The notes under the pieces: model-generated | The model's database searches: none | What the model saw: only the letters and a program-made list of their open reading frames with translations | What the model was told of the DNA's origin: nothing | NCBI GenBank assembly: GCA_965243825.1 | Contig: CBDEVT010000001.1 | Span: forward strand, 2,046,001-2,110,000 | Origin: JAJCYX01 sp965243825 | GTDB taxonomy: Bacteria; Chloroflexota; Dehalococcoidia; Lucifugimonadales; Lucifugimonadaceae | Direction of reading: 5' to 3' | Length of the DNA: 64,000 nucleotides | Program-made: the position numbers and the translations under genes | In this document: piece by piece, positions 42,875 through 51,487 of the stretch | How the letters are laid out: each line of letters begins with the position of its first letter | How positions within the stretch are numbered: the first letter of the stretch is position 1

Positions 42875-43718
42875 CTGTGACCTCGTCGATCTCATTACGG
42901 AGTCCAGGACGGACGATGTAGTCCCAGATTGCGGCTCCCAGAGGCGCCCCAACGAGTGGGCCCAGTATGTACACCCAGAATCCGGACCGTGGCCCCGGAA
43001 TCGCAATGTCTCCCCAACCAGCCAGGGCCGCGACTATGCGAGGTCCGAAGTCACGTGCGGGGTTCCACCCGGCCTGCGTGATCGGTGCAAACAGGCTTAT
43101 AAGGATGGCGACAGTGAAGCCGATGAAGAACGGCGCCATTCCTTTTGAGGGCAGAGAAACGTTGCGCCTGTCGATGACCGCAAAGATCACGAGGGCCAGT
43201 ATTGCTGTTCCGAACGCCTCGACCGCGAAAGCGTGCCAGGGCGTCACTAGATCGTGCGCTTCGTCGTCGGTACCGTAGATATCCGGGTTCGGAAAGTACT
43301 CACCGAACGCCATCGCAGATCGTTCGCTGCCCGGTTCACCGCGCTCGATGCCATTGCTGTTCTCGAAATCCCTGATGAGCGGACCGAACAGAGACAGGAC
43401 AATTATTCCGGCGAGTATGGCACCGAGCAGTTGTGATGCCCAGTAAGCCAGCATTCGCTTCGGTGGGAACTCGCTTCTACGCAGGATTGCAAACGCAAAA
43501 CTGACAGCCGGGTTCAGATGAGCCCCTGAGACGGCCGCGGTGACATAGATCGCAATGGCGACACCAAACCCCCAGACGGCGGCAACCTGCCAAAGTCCGA
43601 CCTGCGCGCCGGTGAAAACAGCCGCAGCAACTGAGCCGGTTCCGAAGAGAACCAGCAGGCAGGTTCCAGTTGCTTCAGCGGCGCAAGATCTGACAAGTGA
43701 TGTCTGGGGCAAATTCAA
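42858..43718 (-). CDS. aqpS: Aquaglyceroporin, probable arsenite channel
   Basis: A 286-residue MIP channel with six membrane helices and two NPA half-helices: SGAHLNPAVS and QAGWNPARDFGPR. The Asp after the second NPAR is the GlpF-type mark of a glycerol-conducting pore. An extended acidic loop (ERGEPGSERSAMAFGEYFPN) lies between helices 3 and 4. Its overlap with arsC suggests the AqpS role, passive exit of As(III), known from rhizobia. Glycerol uptake is the alternative. First gene of this pair. Confidence 0.85.
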   Translation of the reverse strand: MNLPQTSLVRSCAAEATGTCLLVLFGTGSVAAAVFTGAQVGLWQVAAVWGFGVAIAIYVTAAVSGAHLNPAVSFAFAILRRSEFPPKRMLAYWASQLLGAILAGIIVLSLFGPLIRDFENSNGIERGEPGSERSAMAFGEYFPNPDIYGTDDEAHDLVTPWHAFAVEAFGTAILALVIFAVIDRRNVSLPSKGMAPFFIGFTVAILISLFAPITQAGWNPARDFGPRIVAALAGWGDIAIPGPRSGFWVYILGPLVGAPLGAAIWDYIVRPGLRNEIDEVTDVETA

Positions 43719-43813
43719 GAGCTCCCGAATAGCGAGGCATTCACGACGCCAACGCGCCGGGAGTCTACCCAGATGCCGTTAACGCTGCATTAACCTTAGC
43801 CAACGCACTAACG

Positions 43814-44551
43814 CTAGGAATCCTCAGGCTCTTTCAAGGTGATGATCCCTGCGTTTTGCCGATCTTCCCGTGTTCCGAAGATTGTTACGTAAGCAACTGC
43901 TGCGATCATGGCGCCAACGATGGGAGCTACCCAGTAAAGCCAGTGGTCAGCCCAGGCTCCGTGAACAAGGGCAGGTCCAAAGCTGCGGGCCGGGTTCATC
44001 GAAGCGCCTGTGAGCGGAATAGCGACAAAGTGATCAAGTGCAACAACTCCGCCAATCGCCAACGGGGCGAACATCGTGGTCTTCTGCCTGTCCATCGCTG
44101 TCGCGAATATCACAAACACCAGCAAGAAGGTCAGAATCACCTCGAGTACAAAAGCGTCCCCAACGTTGATACTCGAGGAGACGGCGTGAACACCGAGATT
44201 CTCGACATCAAACGCGACCGTATCCAGGGCGAGAACCGCGAGTACTGCACCTGCCAACTGGGCGACCAGGTAAAGCGATGATCGATACAGGCCGATGCGA
44301 CCCGTGATCAGGGCTGCCAGTGTCACAACCGGGTTGATGTGCGCTCCGGACACCTTGTCGATAGCCATGATGCCAACCGCGATCGCAAGTCCGTGTGCAA
44401 GTCCAATCAGAACGATTTGAGGACCTGGGATTCCACCGATCTCGCTGAACGCACCGACAGACCCAACACCTACGAACACGAACATGAAAGTAGCTATAAA
44501 TTCTGCAGCCGAAGCTCTCAGGTTCTCACGGCTCAAGAAATCGCTCATCAA
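43814..44551 (-). CDS. Aquaporin (AqpZ-like) with NPV first motif
   Basis: A 245-residue MIP-family channel. The first half-helix reads SGAHINPVVT (NPV, not NPA) and the second reads GASMNPARSFGPA, where Ser after NPAR is water-channel-like. Six membrane helices are visible. Likely a water or small-solute channel in osmotic balance. It sits upstream of the aqpS-arsC pair on the same strand with a 95-base gap, so it may share transcription. Confidence 0.85.
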   Translation of the reverse strand: MMSDFLSRENLRASAAEFIATFMFVFVGVGSVGAFSEIGGIPGPQIVLIGLAHGLAIAVGIMAIDKVSGAHINPVVTLAALITGRIGLYRSSLYLVAQLAGAVLAVLALDTVAFDVENLGVHAVSSSINVGDAFVLEVILTFLLVFVIFATAMDRQKTTMFAPLAIGGVVALDHFVAIPLTGASMNPARSFGPALVHGAWADHWLYWVAPIVGAMIAAVAYVTIFGTREDRQNAGIITLKEPEDS

Positions 44552-44642
44552 CGGGCCCCTAGCTTGAAACTGACTTCTTCAACGGCACAGTTGCAACGGA
44601 ACTCATTACCTGACAACCCGCCCTGGTTTCGAAACGTTGAAC

Positions 44643-44660
44643 GGAGGCTTATTCGCCTCC
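44643..44660. terminator. Short hairpin after hemB
   Basis: GGAGGC and GCCTCC arms with a 6-base loop, 19 bases beyond the hemB stop. The T-run (ATTTT) is only on the plus side, so its use as a terminator for the minus-strand heme operon is doubtful. Confidence 0.3.
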
Positions 44661-44678
44661 ATTTTCGGACCCGCTATC

Positions 44679-45671
44679 TTACCGGTTGTTCGGCATCCAG
44701 TGCGCAACATCCGGGGCGTAATAGGTAATTATGAGATCTGCTCCAGCTCGCTTGATTGCGGTGAGCATCTCCATCGCTGAGGTGCGTTCATCAAGCCAGC
44801 CATTTGCCGCCGCCGCTTTGATGGCCGCGTACTCACCGCTGACGTTGTAGGCAGCCAGAGGCGGTTCGGCAAAGGTTTCTGACGCGCGCCGGATGATGTC
44901 GAGGTAGGCCAGTGCCGGCTTCACCATGATGTAGTCGGCACCTTCTGCAATGTCCGCCTCGATCTCCAGCATTGCTTCATCAGACTGTGTCGCTGACATC
45001 TGGTAACTGCGACGATCACCAAACTGAGGAGCTGATCCGGCTGCCTCGCGAAACGGTCCGTAGAAGCTGGATGCGTACTTCGCTGAGTAGCCCATCACAG
45101 TGGTGTTGAGTAGGCCCGCATCTGAAAGCCCGGCCTTAATGGCGGCAACCTGACCGTCCATCATTGCCGACGGAGCGACAATGTCAGCACCGGCCTCAGC
45201 ATGAGACACAGCCGCAGATGCCAGTAGGGGCAAGGTTGAATCGTTGTCCACTTCGCCATCGGTCGTGATCAGGCCGCAATGACCGTGGTCTGTGTATTCG
45301 CAAAGGCAAACGTCTGTGATGACGGTCATCCCAGGCACTACAGACTTAATCTGGCGAACTGTGGTCTGCACAGCCTCTTCCGGGTCGCTGGCTGATGAAC
45401 CACTGGCGTTTTTCACCTGCGGAAGTCCAAAAAGAAGCACCTTGTCGATCCCGAGATCCGCAACTTCACGCGTGTATTCGACCGCCACGTCCACCGACAT
45501 CTGGAATTGTCCTGGCATAGGTTCAATCGGATTTTTGATCCCATTGCCCAGAGTGACGAACATCGGATAGATCAGTTCAGTAATAGAGAGCGTGGTCTCA
45601 GCATTATGAAGACGCGTTGCAGCATCCTTGCGCAGATGGCGGAGGCGGCCGAAACTCAACTCGCTACTCAT
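44679..45671 (-). CDS. hemB: Delta-aminolevulinic acid dehydratase (porphobilinogen synthase)
   Basis: A 330-residue enzyme joining two aminolevulinates into porphobilinogen. The zinc-site Cys motif is TDVCLCEYTDHGHCG. The two active-site lysines are in GYSAKYASSFYGPF and YIMVKPALAYLD. PSAMMDGQVAAIK is conserved. Length is standard. Its start overlaps the cobA-hemD stop by four bases. It is the last gene of the tetrapyrrole operon, although it acts first. Confidence 0.96.
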   Translation of the reverse strand: MSSELSFGRLRHLRKDAATRLHNAETTLSITELIYPMFVTLGNGIKNPIEPMPGQFQMSVDVAVEYTREVADLGIDKVLLFGLPQVKNASGSSASDPEEAVQTTVRQIKSVVPGMTVITDVCLCEYTDHGHCGLITTDGEVDNDSTLPLLASAAVSHAEAGADIVAPSAMMDGQVAAIKAGLSDAGLLNTTVMGYSAKYASSFYGPFREAAGSAPQFGDRRSYQMSATQSDEAMLEIEADIAEGADYIMVKPALAYLDIIRRASETFAEPPLAAYNVSGEYAAIKAAAANGWLDERTSAMEMLTAIKRAGADLIITYYAPDVAHWMPNNR

Positions 45672-47194
45672 TGCGGTTCACCGCCGTTGACATTAGAAAC
45701 GACCGCTGAAACCAGCCCGTCGATTGTCTGCGTCTCCGCGACTACGCCGATATCTATCCCGTTAGCGGTTGCTGTTTCAGCGGTGATTGGGCCAATGCAC
45801 GCTACAAAAGTCTTGTTGATAGCAGAGACATCTCCATCCATCAGCTTGACCAGGTTCTCAACTGAGGAGGAACTCGTGAATGTAGTGATATCTACGCCTT
45901 TCTCAAACGCTGACCGAGCCTCTTGAGCGGAATTCTCCGCAATCTGTGTTCGATAGGCGGTTACTGGATCGACGTGTGCACCAAGCCCCCGTAATCCGTC
46001 CACAAGCGTCTCCCTGCCAATCTCCGATCGTGGGAACAAGACTCGTTTGGGAGGTTCGTTGAGCAAACGGAATTCCGTAAGTAGCGAATCTGCATCGAAC
46101 TTCTCCGGGACGATATCTGCTATCAGTCCAATTGCAGCCAACGACCGAGCTGTGGCTGGACCCACGGCTGCGATTTTCACTTTGCCAATTCCACGGGCGT
46201 CGAGCCGATTTGCAAGGCACCGATCCCAGAAGCCGTGAACTCCGTTAGCTGATGTGAACACCAGCCAGTCGTAGTTACTAAGCGATCTTACGTATCCGTC
46301 CAGTGCGCCTGGATCTGCCACTGGAACGATATCGATAGTCGGTACCTGCAGCGTCGTAGCGCCGAATGCTTCGAGTTGCTGAGCAAGCCTGCTTGCCTGT
46401 GAGCGGGCGCGTGTGACAAGGACCTTCTTGCCGAACAGCGGTCGAGAGTCGAACCATCCAAGGCTTTCTCTTAACGATGAAACTTCTCCAACCAGCAACA
46501 CAACCGGGGCACCTATTCCGGCGTCTATGCCCGTGCTGACAATCTCGTTGAGAGGAGCTGTGACGGTGGTTTGAACGGGCGTTGTGCCCCACTGGACCAG
46601 AGCGCTAGGTGTGTTTGGTGAAAGGCCGTTTGCGGTCAGCGAGTCGACAATCTGCGGCATGCTTTTCCAGCCCATGATGAAGGCAAGCGTGCCACCTACC
46701 CTGGCCAACGCCTGCCAGTCAATCAATGAGTCCGGCTTGTCTGGATCTTCACTACCAGTCACGACGGTAAATGAAGCGGCCATGCCACGTTGAGTGATCG
46801 GTATGCCAGCGTAGGCAGGGGCTGCGATCGGGGACGTGATGCCTGGCACTACCTCCCACGGTATCCCAGCCTCAACGAGTGCCAGTGCCTCCTCTCCGCC
46901 GCGTCCGAAGACAAATGGATCGCCGCCTTTAAGCCGGCACACAGATTTACCTTCTTTGCCAAGGCGAACGAGCTCTGCGTTGATCTCATCCTGGCTCATG
47001 CGATGATCGTCGCGCCGTTTTCCCGCATCGATCAGTTCCGCGTCGTCGCGCGCTTCTTTGAGCAGGATCTCCGAGGCCAGCCGGTCAAACACTATAGCGT
47101 CTGCAGAACGGAGTATTTCCATGCCGCGCACGGTGATTAGGCCGGGGTCACCGGGACCTGCGCCCACCAGGTAAACCGTTCCGGGGGTCGTCAT
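45668..47194 (-). CDS. cobA-hemD: Fused uroporphyrinogen-III methyltransferase and uroporphyrinogen-III synthase
   Basis: A 508-residue fusion. Residues 1 to about 250 are the SAM methyltransferase SUMT: VYLVGAGPGDPGLITVRG, GGDPFVFGRGGEE and YAGIPITQRGMAASFTVVTG. Residues about 255-505 are HemD, with KKVLVTRARSQASRLAQQLE and TFTSSSSVENLVKL. The protein closes the tetrapyrrole ring and then methylates it to precorrin-2. The fusion channels flux toward siroheme. Overlaps hemC and hemB by four bases each. Confidence 0.94.
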   Translation of the reverse strand: MTTPGTVYLVGAGPGDPGLITVRGMEILRSADAIVFDRLASEILLKEARDDAELIDAGKRRDDHRMSQDEINAELVRLGKEGKSVCRLKGGDPFVFGRGGEEALALVEAGIPWEVVPGITSPIAAPAYAGIPITQRGMAASFTVVTGSEDPDKPDSLIDWQALARVGGTLAFIMGWKSMPQIVDSLTANGLSPNTPSALVQWGTTPVQTTVTAPLNEIVSTGIDAGIGAPVVLLVGEVSSLRESLGWFDSRPLFGKKVLVTRARSQASRLAQQLEAFGATTLQVPTIDIVPVADPGALDGYVRSLSNYDWLVFTSANGVHGFWDRCLANRLDARGIGKVKIAAVGPATARSLAAIGLIADIVPEKFDADSLLTEFRLLNEPPKRVLFPRSEIGRETLVDGLRGLGAHVDPVTAYRTQIAENSAQEARSAFEKGVDITTFTSSSSVENLVKLMDGDVSAINKTFVACIGPITAETATANGIDIGVVAETQTIDGLVSAVVSNVNGGEPQ

Positions 47195-48123
47195 AGAGAA
47201 CCGCCCGTTGTTGCGCCAAGTAAGTTTGCTGCACCTCGCCCCAGCAGTTCGTCAGCAAGCTCTTCTGCCAGCCCGAGATTTTCGTTCACGTCGCCAACGC
47301 GTTCCGACCGGAGCACCTTTCGTCCGTCGAGCGAACCGGCGAACGCGTGTATCGAGATTTTGTCGTCATCGACTCTGGCGTGAGCCGACACCGGTGCGCT
47401 GCAACCGCCTTCGATCTTCGCAAGGAACGCTCGCTCCGCATCGACTGCGGCACGGGTTCCGCTGTGCTGCAGTGGTTCAGCTAACTTCATGGATTCCTGG
47501 TCATCGACTCGCGTCTCGACAGCGAGCGCTCCCTGTCCAACCGCTGCAACGAAGTCCCAACACTTGAGATACTCGGTCACGACGTCCTCCAGACCGAGTC
47601 GCTTCAGGCCAGCCGCTGCAAGAATCAGGGCATCGGGACCGTCTTCCGCAGAGAGCTTCTCCAGGCGGGTTGGTACATTACCTCGAATCGGCACGACCAT
47701 CAGGTCTGGCCTCTTGTCCAGCAGCAATGTCTTCCTGCGGGCGCTGCCTGTTGCAACTTTGCCACCTTCAGGCAAATCCATGAGTCCCGCACCTGTTCTG
47801 CTTAAAACCACGTCCCGCGGATCTTCACGATAGGGCACAGCGGCGATCGTAAAGCGGGGATCCAGCGTCGAAGGCATGTCCTTGAGGCTGTGGACCGCAA
47901 TATCGATCTCACCACCGGCAAGGACGTTTTCCAGTTCAGATACGAACACGCCGTAGCCAATCTTCTCGATGGGCGACGTCTTGTCCTGGTCGCCTGTGGT
48001 GCTGATCACCTGTCGAGTGAACTCAATCCCGGGATTGGCGTCTCGAAGCGCCTTGATAACAAGGTCAGCCTGAACGAGAGCGAGCTGACTGCCCCTGGTG
48101 CCGACCCTGATGGTCCTGCTCAT
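47191..48123 (-). CDS. hemC: Porphobilinogen deaminase (hydroxymethylbilane synthase)
   Basis: A 310-residue enzyme that polymerises four porphobilinogens. It starts RVGTRGSQLALVQADLV, has HSLKDMPS and GSARRKTLLL, and Cys241 in IEGGCSAPVSAHA carries the dipyrromethane cofactor. Standard length. Lies 16 bases after the sirC-like gene and overlaps cobA-hemD. Confidence 0.96.
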   Translation of the reverse strand: MSRTIRVGTRGSQLALVQADLVIKALRDANPGIEFTRQVISTTGDQDKTSPIEKIGYGVFVSELENVLAGGEIDIAVHSLKDMPSTLDPRFTIAAVPYREDPRDVVLSRTGAGLMDLPEGGKVATGSARRKTLLLDKRPDLMVVPIRGNVPTRLEKLSAEDGPDALILAAAGLKRLGLEDVVTEYLKCWDFVAAVGQGALAVETRVDDQESMKLAEPLQHSGTRAAVDAERAFLAKIEGGCSAPVSAHARVDDDKISIHAFAGSLDGRKVLRSERVGDVNENLGLAEELADELLGRGAANLLGATTGGSL

Positions 48124-48139
48124 GTCCGTTAAGCCTGTT

Positions 48140-48847
48140 TTAGTGGGGGGCAGGAGTCTCTATGCGCTGGCAGGAGCCATAGGGAGCACAAGACTTGCAC
48201 GCCACGCTTTCGAGACCTGCGATTAATTCGTCCTGTGCCTTCCTCGAATCACCGTTCTCGGCCTCATCCAGCCAAGTAGGTGTCATGAAGTCCTGCCACT
48301 TCTCAGGGCACATGACGAGTCCGCGCCCGCGCACATCTTTTCGCGCGTCAGCGAGAATAGGTCCTACGTTCGCCCAACGTAGGCAGTTGCAGGTGTCTGC
48401 AGTCATCTCTTCGCGCAATCTGCGTGCCAGGGCAGGCGAACTTCCGGCCGTGCTGACCGCTACAGTCACTTCGTTCCGGTGAATTAGCGCCGGAGCGATA
48501 AACGTACACAGGGGAGTTACGTCCATAACGTTTAGAAGAACGTTCCGTTCTTTCGCTTCTGCCGAGATCGCTTCGTTGATTTCTGTACTGGATGTGTCTG
48601 CGACGATGACGACCCATGCGCCTTCGAGGTCACCGGATTCGTACTTGCGCTTTACCCATTCGATCTTCCCGTCTGCAGCCAGTTGCTGAAGTCGAGGAGA
48701 TGTGTCGTCTTCCGGGCTGAAAAGCCTCACGTTCGAGCCGCACTCAAGCAGGTACTCAACCTTGCGCTGGCCTTCATGCGCATCCCCACCGAAGACCATT
48801 CCCAATCGGTCCTGAACGTCAAGAAATATTCCGTAGTAGCGTGGCAA
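48140..48847 (-). CDS. sirC: Precorrin-2 dehydrogenase/sirohydrochlorin ferrochelatase-like protein
   Basis: A 235-residue protein of the SirC/Met8/CysG-N family, oxidising precorrin-2 to sirohydrochlorin with NAD and in some members inserting iron. The Rossmann motif is altered: GMVFGGDAHEGQRK stands where VVGGGxVAxRK is usual. The catalytic region reads NVMDVTPLCTFIAPALI, and STAGSSPALARRLREEM is conserved. The C-terminal tail holds a Cys cluster (VACKSCAPYGSC) not typical of the family. Placed between ahbAB and hemC, which supports a siroheme role. Confidence 0.85.
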   Translation of the reverse strand: MPRYYGIFLDVQDRLGMVFGGDAHEGQRKVEYLLECGSNVRLFSPEDDTSPRLQQLAADGKIEWVKRKYESGDLEGAWVVIVADTSSTEINEAISAEAKERNVLLNVMDVTPLCTFIAPALIHRNEVTVAVSTAGSSPALARRLREEMTADTCNCLRWANVGPILADARKDVRGRGLVMCPEKWQDFMTPTWLDEAENGDSRKAQDELIAGLESVACKSCAPYGSCQRIETPAPH

Positions 48848-48886
48848 TCTCAGTTCCTCTGGCTGATTTCTGCGATGAGTCTCTGG

Positions 48887-49969
48887 CTATCTCGCAGCCA
48901 GCGGCTCAAGCTCGTCGACCTTAAACTCGTCCTCAACGAAGTAACGGACCCTGGTCTTCTTGTACTCTCTAGTGCTGTAGAGGAGCAGTCGATCGTCAAG
49001 TCCGGTCTTCTCCTCGATGTCCCGCGCAATTGACTCGCACTCGTCCTTCGTCGTGGCATGAACCATCGTGAAATGCGAGTAGTGCCAGTCTTCATATGTT
49101 GGCCGCTGGTAACAGTGGGTCACGGCGGGAGAGGTCGCCATGATTTCACCGACCTCCTGTGCTCGTTCTTCAGGCACCTTCCAGACGATCATCGCGTTGG
49201 CATTGAAGCCTGCACGCCGGTGGTACAGAACGGCGCTGTATCGGCGCATAAGCCTTCTGTCCACCATCTTCTCGCCATATGCGAATAGCTCATCGACTGA
49301 CATTCCGAGTCGATCTGCCATGGGATCGAAGGGCCTGCTTACAAGCGGTAGATCTTCCTGCAGCTCTTTTATGAATGCCGTGTCCAGATCCGAAAGCTCT
49401 TGTGCCTTGTTCCAACCTTCACCGGGATCCCCCAGGTTGGTCTGGCCATTGCCGTTTTTTCCGCCCTCATCCGGCACGAAGTACTTTTCGGCGTTGGAGA
49501 CTCGTTTCTCCATGTCGAAGTTGACGCCAATCTTGAAGAATCGGATCGTCGGAAGAAGTCTTGTCGCTTCCGCACCGGTAATTCGCCCTAACTTCTCTGT
49601 CTCTTCCGCGACTGATTGGCCCGGAGGCACCGCAAGCGTGAACCAGAGGTTGAACTGGCCTTCGCGAGCGTAGTTGTGGCTGATGCCAGGGTGCTGGTTG
49701 AGAAGCTGGGCCGCAGAATCCAGCTTGTCGTCAGGAAATCGCATTGCCACAAGAGTGGAGCTGTAGCCAAGGCGGCGCGTATCGAATATTGCGCCAACCT
49801 GGCGGACGACGTTTTTCTTTTTGAGGACGCCGACCCGGTCGAACACCTCTTGCTCACCAATGCCGACTCGATCACCGATCGCCTTCCACGGTTCCGGCAC
49901 CAGCGGAAAATCTGACTGCAGGATGTTCAGTATTTTTCGGTCGGTGGGGTCGAACTCAGACTGAGTCAT
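48887..49969 (-). CDS. ahbAB: Fused siroheme decarboxylase AhbA-AhbB
   Basis: A 360-residue protein containing two Lrp/AsnC-like units in tandem, about 1-170 and 200-345. Each has an HTH-like start (TDRKILNILQSDFPLVPEPW; LDTAFIKELQEDLPLVSRPF) and a ligand domain with QVGAIFDTRRLGY or RYSAVLYHRRAGF. Separate AhbA and AhbB subunits normally form the enzyme that converts siroheme to 12,18-didecarboxysiroheme; the related NirDL acts in heme d1 synthesis. Fusion gives both in one chain. First gene of the tetrapyrrole operon. The radical-SAM steps AhbC and AhbD are not in the window. Confidence 0.85.
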   Translation of the reverse strand: MTQSEFDPTDRKILNILQSDFPLVPEPWKAIGDRVGIGEQEVFDRVGVLKKKNVVRQVGAIFDTRRLGYSSTLVAMRFPDDKLDSAAQLLNQHPGISHNYAREGQFNLWFTLAVPPGQSVAEETEKLGRITGAEATRLLPTIRFFKIGVNFDMEKRVSNAEKYFVPDEGGKNGNGQTNLGDPGEGWNKAQELSDLDTAFIKELQEDLPLVSRPFDPMADRLGMSVDELFAYGEKMVDRRLMRRYSAVLYHRRAGFNANAMIVWKVPEERAQEVGEIMATSPAVTHCYQRPTYEDWHYSHFTMVHATTKDECESIARDIEEKTGLDDRLLLYSTREYKKTRVRYFVEDEFKVDELEPLAAR

Positions 49970-50124
49970 GAGCGTTTTCAGGATTCTCCGTATCCGCCGA
50001 AACGGATGGTGTGCTCGCGAATTCGATCAACCTCTAGATTGTATACAGAGAAAATCCGGTTCGACCGCATCAGGGGGCCATTTTTCGATTGGTGGTGCAG
50101 ACAGACCACTCTGTGCTTCATCGA

Positions 50125-51081
50125 TCACTTTCTGGATCTGGCCCAGGATTCGAGCGCTTCCTTCGACGAGTGCTGCGGTTTCCAGCCCAGTTCTGCTTCA
50201 ATCTTCTCTGTGGAAACCAACCACGGATAAGTGATAAACGCCAGACCGGCTGACGTTGAACGTTTCTGCAGCCGCAGTTTCCAGGACAGGCTTATCGCTC
50301 CTTTTAGAAGAGGTCCCGGCGAGGGAATAGCCTTTGCTCCGGCAATACGGATCATCTCGCGCCAGCTTACGGTGCCTCTGCCCGCGATGTTAAATACGCC
50401 TCGTGAGCGCTGTGTGAAAACAGCCTCGATTGCCGAGGCGTAGTCATCCACGTGCAAGAACTGCATCTCGGGATTGGCACCTATGCGGACGGGCAGAAGA
50501 CTAAGTCCCAGGGATTCTGTGATGAAGTTGTTCGCACCTGGTCCCATGACCACGCAGCCTCGCAGTACAGCAACCGCGCATTCCGGGTTAGCTTCTCCGT
50601 GCCCTATGACCAGTTGTTCAGCCTCAACCTTCTGTTCAGAGTACGGGAATCCTCTAACCGGGCTTGGTGTTTCGGCTTCCGTGAAATGCTTTTCGTTTCC
50701 CGGGTGCGCGCCGTAGACCGTGGCACTGCTCAGGTAGATGAACTGTTTCACGCCTGTGCTTTTACAAGACTCCAACAGGCGTCTTGTCGCCTCGACATTG
50801 ACCTGTCGCGCTGCCTTCGGATCTCGTTGAGGTTGCAGGTCAAAAGCTAAGTGGATGACTGTGTCGATCGAGTTATCTGACAACACGTTTTCGAGCGGTT
50901 CGGTCACGTCACGGGTTACAGAGATAAAACGTCTCGTTTCGCCGGGAGGCCCTTCCGTCTGTCTGCGATCTACGCAAATGGCAAGTAGTGACTGATCACG
51001 CTCTGTAAGGCGGGCCAGTGCAGCTTCACCAAGAAACCCGGCTGAGCCGGTGATGAGTACGCGCCTGTTCTCGTCAGGCAA
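50125..51081 (-). CDS. NAD-dependent epimerase/dehydratase-family protein
   Basis: A 318-residue extended SDR with VLITGSAGFLGEAAL at the N-terminus, IHLAFD, and the catalytic YSEQK preceded by LSSATVYGAHPG. It probably acts on a nucleotide sugar or a free sugar derivative. The start is TTG, overlapping the stop of the small upstream gene by eight bases, with GAGGTG nearby. Last gene in the run that begins with the 2-hydroxyacid dehydrogenase. Confidence 0.82.
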   Translation of the reverse strand: MPDENRRVLITGSAGFLGEAALARLTERDQSLLAICVDRRQTEGPPGETRRFISVTRDVTEPLENVLSDNSIDTVIHLAFDLQPQRDPKAARQVNVEATRRLLESCKSTGVKQFIYLSSATVYGAHPGNEKHFTEAETPSPVRGFPYSEQKVEAEQLVIGHGEANPECAVAVLRGCVVMGPGANNFITESLGLSLLPVRIGANPEMQFLHVDDYASAIEAVFTQRSRGVFNIAGRGTVSWREMIRIAGAKAIPSPGPLLKGAISLSWKLRLQKRSTSAGLAFITYPWLVSTEKIEAELGWKPQHSSKEALESWARSRK

Positions 51082-51445
51082 ACTTCACCTCGTCGGTGAA
51101 GTCGAACCCGATCTTGCCGAAACCAGGGACGATGAAGCCCATCCACACCTTGTGAGCACCCGGTGAGAGCGATTCGCCAGCTACCGAGATGACGATCGAC
51201 CTGTTCATCTTCAGCCCAAAAGTGGTGCCTTCTGTCACGCGATCAAACGTGATGTCCTCGCCGTCCTGGTGGAAGGATGCAGCGGTCATCGGCAACTCTC
51301 TATCGTCAATCTTCAGCGGCTGCATGCCCTTGGCGTAGCCCGAGCCAAGTGAGTTCTTGAGCGTGAAGCTCCACCCGGTGTTCGTGTTCTGGAGGCTGCC
51401 TTTTACATAGAGCCTGCGAAGTATGAAAGCCGGAACGCCGGGCAT
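51074..51445 (-). CDS. Small beta-sandwich-like protein in sugar cassette
   Basis: A 123-residue protein with no signal peptide. It reads as beta strands: ILRRLYVKGSLQNTNTGWSF, a KIDDRELPM turn, SIVISVAG and KVWMGFIVPGFGKIGFDF. This pattern reminds me of short proteins described as beta subunits of C-glycoside deglycosidases (DUF6379-like), whose partner alpha subunits are xylose-isomerase-like barrels; I cannot confirm that. AGGAGAAACG precedes the ATG. It overlaps the epimerase gene, so both are made together. Confidence 0.55.
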   Translation of the reverse strand: MPGVPAFILRRLYVKGSLQNTNTGWSFTLKNSLGSGYAKGMQPLKIDDRELPMTAASFHQDGEDITFDRVTEGTTFGLKMNRSIVISVAGESLSPGAHKVWMGFIVPGFGKIGFDFTDEVKFA

Positions 51446-51487
51446 CGTTTCTCCTGTTCACTTCGTGTTTTGGCCGGGATACGAAGT

